Origin: Pseudomonas graminis
GTDB lineage: Bacteria; Pseudomonadota; Gammaproteobacteria; Pseudomonadales; Pseudomonadaceae
Assembly: GCF_013201545.1 (NCBI RefSeq)
Contig: NZ_CP053746.1
Span: 4,106,501-4,170,500 of the forward strand
Length of the DNA: 64,000 bases
Direction of reading: 5' to 3'
In this document: piece after piece, positions 17,518 to 27,752 of the stretch
How positions within the stretch are numbered: the first letter of the stretch is position 1
How the letters are laid out: each line of letters starts with the position of its first letter
The notes under the pieces: generated by a model
What the model saw: only the letters and a program-made list of their open reading frames with translations
The model's database searches: none
What the model was told of the DNA's origin: nothing
Program-made: the position numbers and the translations under genes

Positions 17518-18321
17518 ATGCCCGGTTCCGCTCAGACGTTTCGCTCGCTCCATCACCAATCCACCGTTTTGCGCCTGCCCAATGCCTGGGATGCGGGCAG
17601 CGCTCGACTGTTCGAAAGCCTCGGCGCCACCGCCATCGCGACCACCAGCGCCGGGGTCGCCTGGGCCCAGGGCTATGCCGATGGCCGTGTGTTTCCGGTC
17701 GACATTGCCGTAAGCGTAGCGGCCGGCATCGCCCGGCTGATCAAGGTGCCACTGTCGGTCGACATGGAAAACGGTTACTCGGACGACCCGCAAACCGTCG
17801 CGGAAAACGTCAAGCGGGTGCTGGACGTCGGCGCGGTCGGGATCAATATCGAGGATGGTTCCGACGCGCCGGATCTGCTGGCCCGCAAGATCGAGGCGAT
17901 CAAAAGCATGGCGGCCAGTAACGGGCTGGACGTCTTTATCAATGCCCGCACGGACGTTTACCTGGCGAGTCTGGTCCCTGATGAGTTGCGCCTGCAGGAA
18001 ACCCTGAAGCGAGGCCAGCTGTACAGGGAGGCGGGGGCGGATGGTCTGTTCGTCGCGGCCCTGGTGGATGTCGAGCCGATCAAAGCCGTCGTTAAAGGCA
18101 TCGGTCTGCCCATCAATCTGCTGGCGCGACAGGGGCTGCTCGCCGCCGATGCGTTGGCCGCATTGGGCGTGCGCCGTTTGAGCGCCGGATCCAGCATCGC
18201 CCAGACCTTGTGGGGACAGGCCGAGCAATTGGCAAGGGGCTTTCTGGAGGAAGGCCGCTCGGAGACAGTCACCGAGTCCAGCCTCACGTATCCGCAGATT
18301 CAGGCGCTGTTTGAGCGCTAG
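17518..18321 (+). CDS. Isocitrate lyase/PEP mutase family protein
   Basis: A 267-residue TIM-barrel enzyme of the ICL/PEPM family (oxaloacetate decarboxylase, methylisocitrate lyase, PEP mutase and carboxy-PEP mutase relatives). The Mg-binding Asp lies in SVDMENGYSD, with NIEDGS and FINARTDVYL following. The KKCGH/KRCGH loop that defines true isocitrate and methylisocitrate lyases is absent, so a C-C lyase role is not assured. ATG 17518 sits six bases after TGGAG; the ATG at 17506 overlaps that site. No pathway neighbours. Confidence 0.85.
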   Translation: MPGSAQTFRSLHHQSTVLRLPNAWDAGSARLFESLGATAIATTSAGVAWAQGYADGRVFPVDIAVSVAAGIARLIKVPLSVDMENGYSDDPQTVAENVKRVLDVGAVGINIEDGSDAPDLLARKIEAIKSMAASNGLDVFINARTDVYLASLVPDELRLQETLKRGQLYREAGADGLFVAALVDVEPIKAVVKGIGLPINLLARQGLLAADALAALGVRRLSAGSSIAQTLWGQAEQLARGFLEEGRSETVTESSLTYPQIQALFER

Positions 18322-18423
18322 ATAGCGCTTTGGAGCAGGGTGGCAATTACCAGGATTCGCCGCTCTGTTACAAAAATGGCAGCCGGATCGACAAGAGGCG
18401 CTGGTCAGGGTTATTCGAAAAGA

Positions 18424-18435
18424 GTACAAATGTGC
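18424..18435. promoter_or_regulatory. LexA2 operator (GTAC-N4-GTGC)
   Basis: GTACAAATGTGC exactly fits the GTACN4GTGC site reported for LexA2 of Pseudomonas putida, which differs from the canonical CTGT-N8-ACAG LexA box. It lies directly in front of the lexA2 start codon and should autoregulate the lexA2-imuA-imuB-dnaE2 operon. Confidence 0.85.
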
Positions 18436-18438
18436 TCC

Positions 18439-19047
18439 ATGACGACCCTATCCCCAAAACGCGCTGCCATCCTCACGTTCATTCGAGATCGCATCGCCCA
18501 GAATGGCCAGCCTCCCAGCCTGGCTGAAATTTCCGAAGCCTTCGGATTTGCGTCGCGCAGTGTTGCGCGCAAACATATCGTGGCCCTGACCGACGCCGGC
18601 TTGATCGAAGTCGTCGCCAATCAGGCCCGCGGTATCCGCCTGCTGGACACTCGCCCACGACCGCAGATGCTCGACATACCCGTGCTCGGCCGAGTGGCCG
18701 CCGGTGCGCCCATCGGGCCCGATCTCGATCACCACGACACCTTCACGCTGGACAGCCGCACCTTCATGCGCGTCCCGGATTACCTGTTGCGGGTGAACGG
18801 TGACTCGATGATCGACGACGGTATCTTCGACGGCGATCTGGTGGGCATCCTGCAAAGCGCCGAGGCCCGCGACGGGCAGATCATCGTCGCCCGACTGGAT
18901 GGCGAAGTGACCATCAAGCGCCTTGAGCGCGGCGATGATCACTTGCGCCTGCTGCCGCGCAACCCTGCCTACCAACCGATCATCGTGCGGCCCGACCAGG
19001 ACTTCGCCATCGAAGGCGTGTTCTGTGGCCTGGTGCGGCGGGAATGA
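18439..19047 (+). CDS. lexA2: SOS repressor LexA2
   Basis: A 202-residue LexA-type repressor. The winged-helix domain covers about residues 1-70 (PKRAAILTFIRDRIAQNG, PPSLAEISEAFGF). The S24 latent protease follows, with cleavage site Ala88-Gly89, Ser123 in NGDSMIDDG and Lys160 in EVTIKRL. Being first in an imuA-imuB-dnaE2 operon and having a GTACN4GTGC operator mark it as the second Pseudomonas LexA, not the main one. ATG 18439 is chosen by alignment to the usual LexA start; ATG 18430, which lies within the operator, would add three residues and has a somewhat better AAGAG ribosome site. Confidence 0.92.
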   Translation: MTTLSPKRAAILTFIRDRIAQNGQPPSLAEISEAFGFASRSVARKHIVALTDAGLIEVVANQARGIRLLDTRPRPQMLDIPVLGRVAAGAPIGPDLDHHDTFTLDSRTFMRVPDYLLRVNGDSMIDDGIFDGDLVGILQSAEARDGQIIVARLDGEVTIKRLERGDDHLRLLPRNPAYQPIIVRPDQDFAIEGVFCGLVRRE

Positions 19048-19664
19048 TGGGCGCGATGGTCAGCCTCGACGCGCTGCTGGACGAGCGACGGGTCTGGAAA
19101 GGGCGCCAGCAAGTTGCCTCGGTTGCCGCCCAGCCCACCGGCCATGCGGCCCTCGATGCGGCATTGCCTTTGGGCGGCTGGCCACCTGCAGCGATGACCG
19201 AAGTGCTGGTGGCGGCCAACGGCACTGGCGAGTTGCGGCTGATGTGGCCAACCCTGGCGCGGCTCGCTGACAGCGGCGAGCGCATCGTGCTGGTTGCGCC
19301 TCCCTTTTTGCCCTATGCGCAGGCGTGGCAGATGGCGGGCATCGACTTGAGGCAGTTATCGATCATTCATGCCAACGAGCGCGATGCCTTGTGGGCGGTG
19401 GAGCAATGCCTGCGTTCGGGCAGTTGCGGCGCTGTGTTGTGCTGGCCCACCAAAGTCGACGACCGCGCCTTGCGGCGGTTGCAGGTGGCCGCCGAAACCG
19501 GTGAAACCCTGGCTTTTGCCTGCCGCGGGCATGAAGCGGCGGCCAATCCGTCACCGGCCGCGCTGCGCATTGCGATCGATGCACGCCCCAGTCAGTTGCG
19601 GGTGCTGAAGTGTCGCGGCGGGCTGGCTCCGTCTTCCCCCTTTCCGTTCACTGCTGACGTTTGA
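19044..19664 (+). CDS. imuA: ImuA, translesion mutasome RecA-like accessory protein
   Basis: A 206-residue RecA/SulA-like protein of the ImuA family. It forms the SOS mutasome with ImuB and DnaE2. The region PTGHAALDAALPLGGWPPAAMTEVLV corresponds to the start of the RecA core, but the canonical Walker A lysine motif is missing, as is usual for ImuA. Its ATG overlaps the lexA2 stop (ATGA), so translation is coupled. Transcription is expected to be DNA-damage induced through LexA2. Confidence 0.92.
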   Translation: MMGAMVSLDALLDERRVWKGRQQVASVAAQPTGHAALDAALPLGGWPPAAMTEVLVAANGTGELRLMWPTLARLADSGERIVLVAPPFLPYAQAWQMAGIDLRQLSIIHANERDALWAVEQCLRSGSCGAVLCWPTKVDDRALRRLQVAAETGETLAFACRGHEAAANPSPAALRIAIDARPSQLRVLKCRGGLAPSSPFPFTADV

Positions 19665-19671
19665 GGTTGCC

Positions 19672-21099
19672 ATGCTCTGGGCTTGTGTCCTCCTGCCGCA
19701 GCTGGCGCTGGACGGCGTCATGCGTCGTCGCGAAAACCCTGAAGAACCGCTGGCACTGATCAGCGGCACGGCCCAGCGCCGGGTGCTGCAGACGGTCAAC
19801 CCGGCGGCCCGGGCCATAGGCCTGCGTGCAGGCCAGTCGTTGACCGCAGCCCATGCCATGACCCGTGAATTCGCCACGGTCGAATACGACCCCGACGAAA
19901 CGGAGCGCTGGCATCGTTTGCTGGCGGCCTGGGCCTACCGTTTCAGTTCCCACGTTAGCCTGAAGTACCCGCGCGTGCTGTTGATGGAGGTCGAATCCAG
20001 CTTCGGCCTGTTCGGGCCATGGCCGGTGTTCGAAGCGCGTCTGCGTCAGGAACTGACCGAACTGGGCTTCACCCACCGCATCGTTGCGGCGCCCAACCCG
20101 CTGGCGGCCCGCATGCTCGCCAACGCCCATGATGGGCTTGCCGTGACCGATGGCGACACGCTGCACGAGGTGCTGGCACAGATGCCGGTCAACCGTATCG
20201 GACTGCCAACCGAAGTCGCCACTGCACTGGCGCGCATGGGGCTGCACCGCGTGCGACAGGTTGAGGCGCTGCCACGTGACACCCTGGCCCGGCGTTTCCC
20301 GGCCGCCGTGCTGCAACACCTCGACACGCTGTTTGGGCGCAGGCCCATGGGGCTGGAGTGCTATGTGCCGCCGGACCGTTTCGATACCCGCATCGAGCTG
20401 AATTTCGACGTCGAATCCCATCAGGCGCTGCTGTTTCCGCTCAAGCGCATGATTGCCGATCTGGCGGTGTTTCTGGCCGGGCGCGACAGCGGCGTTCAGC
20501 GTTTCGTGATTCATCTGGAGCACGTGCCGAGCGTCGGCAGCGTTGCGCCGGACACGCAGATTCCCGTCGGCCTGCTCAGCGCCGAGCGCGAAGCCAACAT
20601 GCTGTTCGAGCTGGCGCGTGGCCGTCTGGAACAAGTCGAAGTGCCTTCGCCGGTACGCGCCTTGAGATTGCAGGCCAAGGACCTGCCGGCATTTGTGCCC
20701 ACCCACCGCGAGCTGTTCGACGACCGCCCACAGCAGACCATGCCCTGGGAGCAGCTGCGCGAACGCCTGCGTGCCCGGCTTGGAGATGAAGCGGTCGCAG
20801 GGCTGGGTTTCAATGCCGACCATCGCCCGGAACACGCCTCGCTGTCAGCATCCCCCAACAAACCGCTGGCGCTGACCCATAAAGTGCCACGCCCCGGCTG
20901 GCTGTTGCCTGAGCCCGAGTTACTGACCGAGCCCGGCCTGCGCGTGCTGGCCGGGCCGGAGCGCATCGAGTCGGGCTGGTGGGACGGCGGCGACGTGCGC
21001 CGCGACTATTACCTCGTCGAAACCCGCAACGGCCAGCGCGGCTGGGCGTACCGCAGCGTCGGCGACAGCAACCTGTTGCTCCACGGCTGGTTCGCATGA
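19672..21099 (+). CDS. imuB: ImuB, inactive Y-family polymerase-like mutasome protein
   Basis: A 475-residue Y-family polymerase homologue that acts as the mutasome hub, binding the beta clamp, DnaE2 and ImuA. The N-terminal [13 protein letters not shown] replaces the catalytic metal-binding start of active Pol IV, and [11 protein letters not shown] stands where active enzymes carry the acidic pair. This agrees with the known loss of catalysis in ImuB. GAGG precedes the ATG at 19672. It overlaps dnaE2 by 4 bp (ATGA). Confidence 0.93.
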   Translation: MLWACVLLPQLALDGVMRRRENPEEPLALISGTAQRRVLQTVNPAARAIGLRAGQSLTAAHAMTREFATVEYDPDETERWHRLLAAWAYRFSSHVSLKYPRVLLMEVESSFGLFGPWPVFEARLRQELTELGFTHRIVAAPNPLAARMLANAHDGLAVTDGDTLHEVLAQMPVNRIGLPTEVATALARMGLHRVRQVEALPRDTLARRFPAAVLQHLDTLFGRRPMGLECYVPPDRFDTRIELNFDVESHQALLFPLKRMIADLAVFLAGRDSGVQRFVIHLEHVPSVGSVAPDTQIPVGLLSAEREANMLFELARGRLEQVEVPSPVRALRLQAKDLPAFVPTHRELFDDRPQQTMPWEQLRERLRARLGDEAVAGLGFNADHRPEHASLSASPNKPLALTHKVPRPGWLLPEPELLTEPGLRVLAGPERIESGWWDGGDVRRDYYLVETRNGQRGWAYRSVGDSNLLLHGWFA

Positions 21100-24000
21100 G
21101 CGGGGGATACGCCGAGCTGCATTGCCTGTCGAACTTCAGCTTCCAGCGCGGGGCGTCGAGTGCGAAGGAGCTGTTCGAGCGGGCCAAACTTCATGGGTAT
21201 CAAGCGCTGGCGATCACCGATGAATGCACCCTGGCGGGCATTGTGCGGGCGTGGCAGGCGGCGAAGGAATGTGAACTGCCGCTGATCATCGGCAGCGAAA
21301 TCACTGTCGAGAACGGGCCGAAGATCGTGTTGCTGGTGGAGAATCTCGCCGGCTACCAGGCGTTGTGTCGCTTGATCACCCAGGGTCGGCGCCGCAGCAA
21401 GAAGGGCGAATACCGCTTGCTGCGCGAGGACTTTCAGCCGCCGCTCTCGGGGCTTTTGGCGCTGTGGCTGCCGGATCTAGATCACGACGTTCCGACGCGG
21501 CGGGAACAAGGCGAATGGTTGCGTGGGATTTTTCAGCAGAATCTGTGGCTGAGTGTCGAGTTGCATTGCGGTCCGGATGATCGAAAGCGTCTGAACACCT
21601 TGCTCGGCATGGCACGGGCCATGGCGATTCCAGCCGTCGCAAGCGGCGACGTGCACATGCACGCCCGCGGTCGTCGGGCGTTGCAGGACACCATGAGCGC
21701 CGTTCGCCACCACACCACCGTGGCCGAGGCAGGGCATCGGCTGTTTGCCAACGGTGAGCGGCATCTGCGGCCGCTGTCGGTGCTCGGCGAGTTGTATCCA
21801 GCAAGCCTGCTGATTGAAACCGTGACCATCGCCCGGCGCTGCACCTTCGACCTCAGTGAATTGCGCTACGAATACCCCCATGAACTGGTACCGCCTGACC
21901 AGTCCCCCAGCAGCTGGCTGCGGCATCTGACCGAGCAGGGCGCACGCCGTCGCTGGCCTCAAGGCGTGCCGGAGGTCGCCCGCAGCAACATCGAAAAAGA
22001 GCTGAAGGTCATCGCGGCCAAGCGTTACGAGAGTTACTTCCTCACGGTGCATGACATCGTCAGCTTCGCCCGCGACCAGCACATTCTTTGCCAGGGCCGA
22101 GGCTCGGCGGCCAACTCCACAGTGTGTTTTGCCCTGGGCATCACCGAGCTGGACCCGTCAAAAAGCAATCTGCTGTTCGAGCGTTTCATCTCCGAAGAGC
22201 GCGACGAGCCCCCGGACATCGACGTCGACTTCGAGCACGAACGGCGCGAGGAAGTCCTGCAATACGTGTTCCGTCGATACGGACGGGGCAGGGCGGCGCT
22301 CACTGCCGTTGCCAGTACCTACCACGGTGCGGGGGCCGTCCGCGATGTGGCGCGCGTCCTCGGTTTGCCCCCCGATCAGATCAACGCCTTGGCCGACTGC
22401 TTCAGCCGCTGGAGCGACAGCATGCCGCCCGCCGAACGCCTGCGCGAATGCGGTTTCGAACCCGACAGTCCGATCCTGCGGCGGGTGCTGACGTTGACCG
22501 GCGAACTCATCGGCTTCCCGCGGCATTTGTCCCAGCACCCCGGCGGTTTCGTGATTTCCGAGCACCCGCTGGAAACCCTGGTGCCGGTGGAAAACGCCGC
22601 CATGGCGGACCGCACCATTATTCAGTGGGACAAGGACGACCTCGATCTGGTGGGCCTGCTCAAGGTCGATATCCTGGCCTTGGGCATGCTCAGCGCGCTG
22701 CGCCGGACCTTTGATCTGGTCAGGGGCTATCGGGGTTACGACCTGACCATCGCGACCATTCCTTCCGAGGACAAACCGACCTACGACATGATCACCCGCG
22801 CCGACACCATTGGAGTGTTCCAGATCGAGTCGCGGGCGCAGATGTCCATGCTGCCACGCTTGAAGCCCAATACCTTCTATGACCTGGTGATCGAAGTCGC
22901 CATCGTCCGCCCCGGGCCCATTCAGGGCGGCATGGTGCATCCGTACCTGCGCCGCAAGAACGGCGAAGAGGCAGTGACGTACCCGTCCGAGGAACTGAAA
23001 GTGGTTTTCGAGCGCACGTTGGGCGTTCCGCTGTTTCAGGAGCAGGTCATGCAGCTGGCGATTGTGGCTGCCGATTATTCCCCCGGGGAGGCGGATCAAC
23101 TGCGCCGGTCAATGGCGGCCTGGAAACGCCATGGCGGTCTCGAGCCCCATCGCATTCGCCTCAGCGAGCGCATGAAGGAAAAGGGCTACCCCGACGAGTT
23201 TATCCAGCGCATTTTCGAACAGATCAAGGGCTTCGGCAGTTATGGCTTTCCGGAATCCCACGCCGCCAGTTTCGCCCTGTTGACCTACGCCAGTTGCTGG
23301 CTCAAATGCCACGAGCCGGCGGCGTTCACCTGTGCGCTGATCAACAGTTGGCCGATGGGCTTTTACAGCCCTGATCAATTGCTGCAAGACGCCCGGCGCC
23401 ACCACATCGACGTGCATCCGGTGGACGTGCGGTACAGCGACTGGGACTGTTCCCTCGAGCCGGTGGCCGGCCGGGAATACAACCAGAACCTGGCGATCCG
23501 CATGGGCCTGCGCATGATTCGCGGCTTCCGCGAGGAAGACGCCAGACGCATCGAGCAGGCGCGGGGCGTACGGGATTTCAAAGACGTAACCGACCTGTGT
23601 ATTCGCGCCGAACTGGACAATCGGGCCCGTGCTGCGCTGGCGGATTCCGGTGCATTGCGAGGCCTGGTGGGGCATCGGCATCGGGCGCGCTGGGAAATCG
23701 CCGGCGTCGAGATGCAACGGCCGTTGTTCGGCGATGACTGTTTTGGCGAAGAGGCCCAGGTCGCGCTGCCGTTGCCCAGTGTCGCCCAGGACCTTGCTGC
23801 CGATTACGACACCCTCGGCACCACACTCGGCCCGCACCCGCTGGCCCTGTTGCGCCACAAACTGGCGGCGAAGCGTTTTCGCAGCTCAAAGGATTTGCTG
23901 GATGAAGAACACGGCCGAAGTTTCAGCGTCGCCGGGCTTGTCGTCGGTCGACAACGGCCCGGCACCGCCAGTGGTGTGACCTTTGTCACCCTGGAAGACG

Positions 24001-24197
24001 AACACGGAATGATCAACGTCGTGGTCTGGCGTGATCTGGCCGAGCGTCAACGCAAGGTGTTGGTCGGGTCGCAGTTGATGCAGGTGTTCGGCAAGTTCGA
24101 ATTCCAGAAGGGCGTACGCCACGTCATCGCCCAGCGATTGTTCGACCTCACGCCGATGCTCACCGGGCTCGACGTGCGCAGTCGGGATTTCAAGTGA
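21096..24197 (+). CDS. dnaE2: Error-prone DNA polymerase III alpha subunit DnaE2 (ImuC)
   Basis: A 1033-residue C-family polymerase performing SOS-induced translesion synthesis. The N-terminal PHP domain ([17 protein letters not shown]) is followed by the palm with QGRGSAANS and the catalytic aspartates in [13 protein letters not shown]. The fingers/tail region includes a helix-hairpin-helix segment and a C-terminal OB fold ([16 protein letters not shown]). The length is normal for DnaE2 and shorter than DnaE1. The start overlaps imuB (ATGA) and is preferred over an upstream frame inside imuB. It is the last gene of the operon. Confidence 0.95.
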   Translation: MSGGYAELHCLSNFSFQRGASSAKELFERAKLHGYQALAITDECTLAGIVRAWQAAKECELPLIIGSEITVENGPKIVLLVENLAGYQALCRLITQGRRRSKKGEYRLLREDFQPPLSGLLALWLPDLDHDVPTRREQGEWLRGIFQQNLWLSVELHCGPDDRKRLNTLLGMARAMAIPAVASGDVHMHARGRRALQDTMSAVRHHTTVAEAGHRLFANGERHLRPLSVLGELYPASLLIETVTIARRCTFDLSELRYEYPHELVPPDQSPSSWLRHLTEQGARRRWPQGVPEVARSNIEKELKVIAAKRYESYFLTVHDIVSFARDQHILCQGRGSAANSTVCFALGITELDPSKSNLLFERFISEERDEPPDIDVDFEHERREEVLQYVFRRYGRGRAALTAVASTYHGAGAVRDVARVLGLPPDQINALADCFSRWSDSMPPAERLRECGFEPDSPILRRVLTLTGELIGFPRHLSQHPGGFVISEHPLETLVPVENAAMADRTIIQWDKDDLDLVGLLKVDILALGMLSALRRTFDLVRGYRGYDLTIATIPSEDKPTYDMITRADTIGVFQIESRAQMSMLPRLKPNTFYDLVIEVAIVRPGPIQGGMVHPYLRRKNGEEAVTYPSEELKVVFERTLGVPLFQEQVMQLAIVAADYSPGEADQLRRSMAAWKRHGGLEPHRIRLSERMKEKGYPDEFIQRIFEQIKGFGSYGFPESHAASFALLTYASCWLKCHEPAAFTCALINSWPMGFYSPDQLLQDARRHHIDVHPVDVRYSDWDCSLEPVAGREYNQNLAIRMGLRMIRGFREEDARRIEQARGVRDFKDVTDLCIRAELDNRARAALADSGALRGLVGHRHRARWEIAGVEMQRPLFGDDCFGEEAQVALPLPSVAQDLAADYDTLGTTLGPHPLALLRHKLAAKRFRSSKDLLDEEHGRSFSVAGLVVGRQRPGTASGVTFVTLEDEHGMINVVVWRDLAERQRKVLVGSQLMQVFGKFEFQKGVRHVIAQRLFDLTPMLTGLDVRSRDFK

Positions 24198-24286
24198 CGG
24201 GCAAGCGGGCTGATAACTAACTGGATGTCTGTGACCTCCCACGGATCTTGTGCACCCCGTCACATGTCTCTTTGACGCAAACCTTT

Positions 24287-24372
24287 GTAGGAGCCGGCTT
24301 GCTGGCGAACGCGGTGGATCAGTCAACATCTTCATTTCAGCGCCACCTCGTTCGCCAACAAGCCGGCTCCTC
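24287..24372. repeat. Long inverted repeat (GTAGGAGCCGGCTTGCTGGCGAA pair)
   Basis: GTAGGAGCCGGCTTGCTGGCGAACG at 24287-24311 is mirrored by CGTTCGCCAACAAGCCGGCTCC at 24349-24370. It is a third REP-like family, lying between the convergent dnaE2 and iolG-like genes. Confidence 0.8.
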
Positions 24373-24421
24373 CAGTGAGCGTGCGTGTATTCATTGAAAC
24401 TGTCGTTGGCTACACCGGCGC

Positions 24422-24517
24422 TTTCCCGGCTAAAGCCGGTCCCACTAAAAGCATTGCGTGCAGTTCGCGATATTTGCCATGACCCCAGACCGTGGAACCT
24501 GCTTTAGCCGGGAGGCC
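24422..24517. repeat. REP element pair
   Basis: TTTCCCGGCTAAAGCCGGTCCCACTA at 24422-24447 and a degenerate inverse copy, CTGCTTTAGCCGGGAGG, ending near 24517. With the long inverted repeat before it, this fills the 340-bp gap. Confidence 0.75.
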
Positions 24518-24537
24518 TTTGATCTGAGAATTCTCCT

Positions 24538-25536
24538 TCAGGCTACTACCTTCACCGCCCGCCCGGTCTTGATCGACTCAATGGCGCAGTTCGCCAGATG
24601 CAAAGCTTTCAAGCCATCGCGGGCGTTGGTCGGCAGGGGCTGGTTGCCGCGCACCGCGTCAATGAACTGGTTCAGTTCGATGCGGTAGGAAGCGGCATAA
24701 CGCTCGAGGAAGAAATTCTCCAGCGGCTCGCGCACTTCGGTTTGCGTGGCGCTGTAGCTGCGCACCGTGCTCGGGCGATGGTTGTCGTTGAGGATCATGC
24801 CTTTTGAGCCGAATACTTCCAGGCGCTGATCGTAGCCATACACCGCCTCGCGGCAGCAATTAATGTGGCACTGTTTGCCGGAGGCGGTGCGCAGCAGGAC
24901 CATCACGCTGTCGTAGTCGTCGATCTGGGCGAGCGCGGGCTCCACCAGTCGGCTGGCGATGGCGATCACTTCGATGGGTTCCTCGCCGAGGAGTGTGCGT
25001 GCGGTGTCGAAATCATGGATGGTCATATCGCGGAAGATGCCGCCGGAGTGGGTCAGGTACTCCACCGGCGCCAGCCCCGGATCACGGCTGGTGATCACCA
25101 CTTGGCGCACCTCGCCGATGTCCCCCCGTGTAATGGCTTTGCGCATCTGCAAGGTGTCCGGGTCGAAACGGCGGTTGAAACCCAGCATCACTTTGCCGTT
25201 CAGGCGCTCGATCTCTTCCACTGCGCGGGCGGCTTTGGCGAAATCCAGGTCAATGGGTTTCTCGCACAGCACCGGTTTGCCCAGCTTAACCGCCCGCAGC
25301 ATCAGGTCGATGTGGGTGTCGGTCGGCGTCCCGATGACAATCGCGTCCACATCGTCCCGGGCAATGGCCTCGGCGCAATCGTAGGCCGCCGCGCAACCCA
25401 ACCTCCCGGCCAGGGTGTCGACGCCTTCGCGCCATGGATCAGCGATCAGCACGAGTTGCACGTCGGGATTGGCAGCCACATTGGCCGCGTGAATGTTGGC
25501 GATACGGCCTGCGCCGAGGACAGCAATGCGTAGCAT
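24538..25536 (-). CDS. Gfo/Idh/MocA oxidoreductase, inositol 2-dehydrogenase-like
   Basis: A 332-residue NAD(P)-dependent dehydrogenase. The Rossmann start is VLGAGRIANIHAANVA, the conserved LCEKPIDLD provides the active-site Lys, and SGGIFRDMTIHDFDTARTLLGE holds the catalytic Asp and His of the family. Length and motifs fit myo-inositol 2-dehydrogenase (IolG), but no other iol genes are present, so the substrate could be another polyol or sugar. GGAG precedes the ATG at 25536. The LacI regulator gene immediately upstream, in the same direction, probably controls it. Confidence 0.82.
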   Translation of the reverse strand: MLRIAVLGAGRIANIHAANVAANPDVQLVLIADPWREGVDTLAGRLGCAAAYDCAEAIARDDVDAIVIGTPTDTHIDLMLRAVKLGKPVLCEKPIDLDFAKAARAVEEIERLNGKVMLGFNRRFDPDTLQMRKAITRGDIGEVRQVVITSRDPGLAPVEYLTHSGGIFRDMTIHDFDTARTLLGEEPIEVIAIASRLVEPALAQIDDYDSVMVLLRTASGKQCHINCCREAVYGYDQRLEVFGSKGMILNDNHRPSTVRSYSATQTEVREPLENFFLERYAASYRIELNQFIDAVRGNQPLPTNARDGLKALHLANCAIESIKTGRAVKVVA

Positions 25537-25590
25537 GGGTGGATCTCCGGGATTGTTGTTATGGGGTGATCGGCGTAACGGGTGTGACTG

Positions 25591-25614
25591 CGCGTCAGTG
25601 CGTCAGTGCGTCAG
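25591..25614. repeat. Three 8-bp tandem units (TGCGTCAG) across a stop codon
   Basis: CGCGTCAG followed by two TGCGTCAG units. The stop codon (25603-25605) and last sense codons of the LacI-family gene lie inside the units. Loss or gain of an 8-bp unit would change the reading frame at the C terminus. Confidence 0.75.
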
Positions 25615-26628
25615 GTTGAACGGCGTGACTACCTGCACGTGGGAAACGGGAATCGGCACCGCCTTCCACAGGCGATGAAACTGCAGGATGTGCAGAAACG
25701 CGTTGCGGGCGTCCACGTGCAAGTTGTGATCGATGATCGCGGCCATCTTTTCTTCCGCCAGCAGTTGCCGGTTTTCCTGATCGAGGTCGTGCCCGATGAA
25801 CACCTCCAGGGGGCGATTGAGTGCCGCGAAGGCTTCAACGATGGCGCGGTTGCCGCCGCCGACGCTGTAAATGGCCTTGATCGACGGATTGTCCTGGAGC
25901 GCGCGCGTCACTTTTTCAAAGGTCGGCTCATGCACCCCAAACCCACCGGTGACGTCGACCACGCGCAGATGGGCCGCACGGCTGCGCAGCCAGGTGCGAA
26001 AACCCATTTCCCGTTCTTCCTCGCCCCGAAACAGCTCACTGCTGATCACCACGGCCACGTCTTGCGCTTCCTCGGCCAGCCAGCGGGACATCAAGTACGC
26101 CGCCGTTTGCCCGGCGGTGCGATTGTCCATACCGATGTAACCGATGCGCTCACTCTGGGGCAGATCGGAAACAAAGGTCACCACCGGCACACCCGCCGCC
26201 GTGGCCTGATTCACTGCCTCGTTGATCGGTAACTCATCTGCGGCCTTGATGATCAGGCCCTGACTGCCTTTGCCGACGCAACGCAGGATCAGGTCGTGCA
26301 TCTGCTGCGTGCCGATGGCCTGATACAGGTGAAAACGCGGAAAGATACGAAACGGCGCCAGATTGCCGAGCTGCGCGAGAATTGCCTCCTGCACTGCATC
26401 GCTGAAGCGCTTGGGTGTGTGCAGGATGACATCGATATGAAAGGTGCGGCCCACCGCAGGCCCGGACTTTTCCTGGGCTTCGAGTTCTTCGAGGGCTTGA
26501 TGAATGCGGCGGTGGGTCTGGTAATGCACGCTGCCGCGCTGGTGCAGGACGCGATCGACCGTCGCCTTGCTCACGCCGGCCTGAGTCGCGATCTGCTTGA
26601 TGGAAAAACGTCTGGCGCGGTCGAGCAT
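25603..26628 (-). CDS. LacI-family transcriptional regulator
   Basis: A 341-residue LacI/GalR regulator. The helix-turn-helix FSIKQIATQAGVSKATVDRVL is followed by a sugar-binding-protein-like effector domain (HIDVILHTP, KAADELPINEAVNQATAAGVPVV, GYIGMDNRTAGQTAAYLM). The effector domain resembles the periplasmic-binding class seen in regulators of inositol and rare sugars. It lies 66 bp upstream of the IolG-like gene in the same direction. The ATG follows AGGGGA. No clear operator palindrome was found nearby. Confidence 0.87.
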   Translation of the reverse strand: MLDRARRFSIKQIATQAGVSKATVDRVLHQRGSVHYQTHRRIHQALEELEAQEKSGPAVGRTFHIDVILHTPKRFSDAVQEAILAQLGNLAPFRIFPRFHLYQAIGTQQMHDLILRCVGKGSQGLIIKAADELPINEAVNQATAAGVPVVTFVSDLPQSERIGYIGMDNRTAGQTAAYLMSRWLAEEAQDVAVVISSELFRGEEEREMGFRTWLRSRAAHLRVVDVTGGFGVHEPTFEKVTRALQDNPSIKAIYSVGGGNRAIVEAFAALNRPLEVFIGHDLDQENRQLLAEEKMAAIIDHNLHVDARNAFLHILQFHRLWKAVPIPVSHVQVVTPFNLTH

Positions 26629-26846
26629 GTGAATCCCCTGGCGCCTCTCGGTGAGGTCTTGTTGAGGTCGATTCGGGGCCTCGGTGAGGCTGTCGCAATG
26701 CTAGCCGCAGTTCTATTACTTGTACAGATGGAAATTAAATTCCAAATAACAGGTTGTGGCTGTGCGTGTTGAATGCCGCACATCCCTTGGCACGGGCTGT
26801 GCTGTGCTCAATGCATCAGCTGAAAACCCACTCGCCCGGAGCCCCC

Positions 26847-27698
26847 ATGTACAAAGACTATCCCGCTGCTTATCAGGTCAGCAAAGGCTCGGCCCTGCAG
26901 GTCGACACCGCCTTTTATCAACGCATTCGCGAGGCGCAGGACAGCCGCACCCTGGTCGAGCAATTCGAAGTGCCCATCCGCACCGGGCGGGCCTGGAAGG
27001 TCAAGGCCGGGCAGGTGTTCCGTGTGACCACCCCGGTGGGCCCGCAAGTGGGCGACTTCAATGTCTGGAGTGCCGACGACCCCCGCGAGCGCATGTGGGC
27101 GGCACGCACCCGGCAACTGCAGGGCGCCCATGTCACGACCCATGACCGGTTGTGGTCTAACCTGCCGTTCCTGCGGCCGATGGTCACCATCACCGACGAC
27201 AGCCTCGCCAGTTACGGCATCGACGAACACGGCGGCAGACTGCATGACCTGCTCGGCACCCGCTGCGATCCCTATGTGAACAAAATGCTCACCGGCGAAG
27301 ACTTTCACCACCACTGCCATTCGAACCTGACCCGCGCCGTGTTGCCCCACGGCCTGACCGAGTTTGACGTCCACGACGTGCTGAACATCTTCCAGTGCAC
27401 CGGCTTGAATCACGACGACCTGTATTTCATGAAAGCCTGCCCGGCCAAACAGGGGGATTACCTGGAGTTTTTCGCCGAGATTGACCTGCTCTGTGCCTTA
27501 TCGACCTGCCCCGGGGGCGACCTTTCACTGCCAATGTGGGGCCCGGATGCTCAGGACCCACTGACCGTTTGCCGGCCGCTGGGCGTCGAGGTTTACGACC
27601 TTGATGCGGCGTTGCTGCAAGGCTGGGAGCAGCCCAAACGCGCGGCCTACAACGGTTTGCACGGGTTGAAGATCGCCAAGGCGGACTGGGAGAAGTAA
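26847..27698 (+). CDS. DUF1989 (urea carboxylase-associated) family protein
   Basis: A 283-residue protein of the DUF1989 family, often found beside urea carboxylase or guanidine genes but also alone. Recognisable parts are AGQVFRVTTPVGPQVGDFNVW near residue 60 and the His/Cys-rich stretch TGEDFHHHCHSNLTRA, with NIFQCTGLNHDDLYF after it. The function is not established. GGAG lies just before ATG 26847. The divergent neighbour is the LacI regulator; no urea or guanidine genes are nearby. No signal peptide. Confidence 0.82.
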   Translation: MYKDYPAAYQVSKGSALQVDTAFYQRIREAQDSRTLVEQFEVPIRTGRAWKVKAGQVFRVTTPVGPQVGDFNVWSADDPRERMWAARTRQLQGAHVTTHDRLWSNLPFLRPMVTITDDSLASYGIDEHGGRLHDLLGTRCDPYVNKMLTGEDFHHHCHSNLTRAVLPHGLTEFDVHDVLNIFQCTGLNHDDLYFMKACPAKQGDYLEFFAEIDLLCALSTCPGGDLSLPMWGPDAQDPLTVCRPLGVEVYDLDAALLQGWEQPKRAAYNGLHGLKIAKADWEK

Positions 27699-27752
27699 GG
27701 CCGTAGTGATGCAGGTTCTGCAGTGACAGAGCCTGCGGGCAGGTCACCGGGG

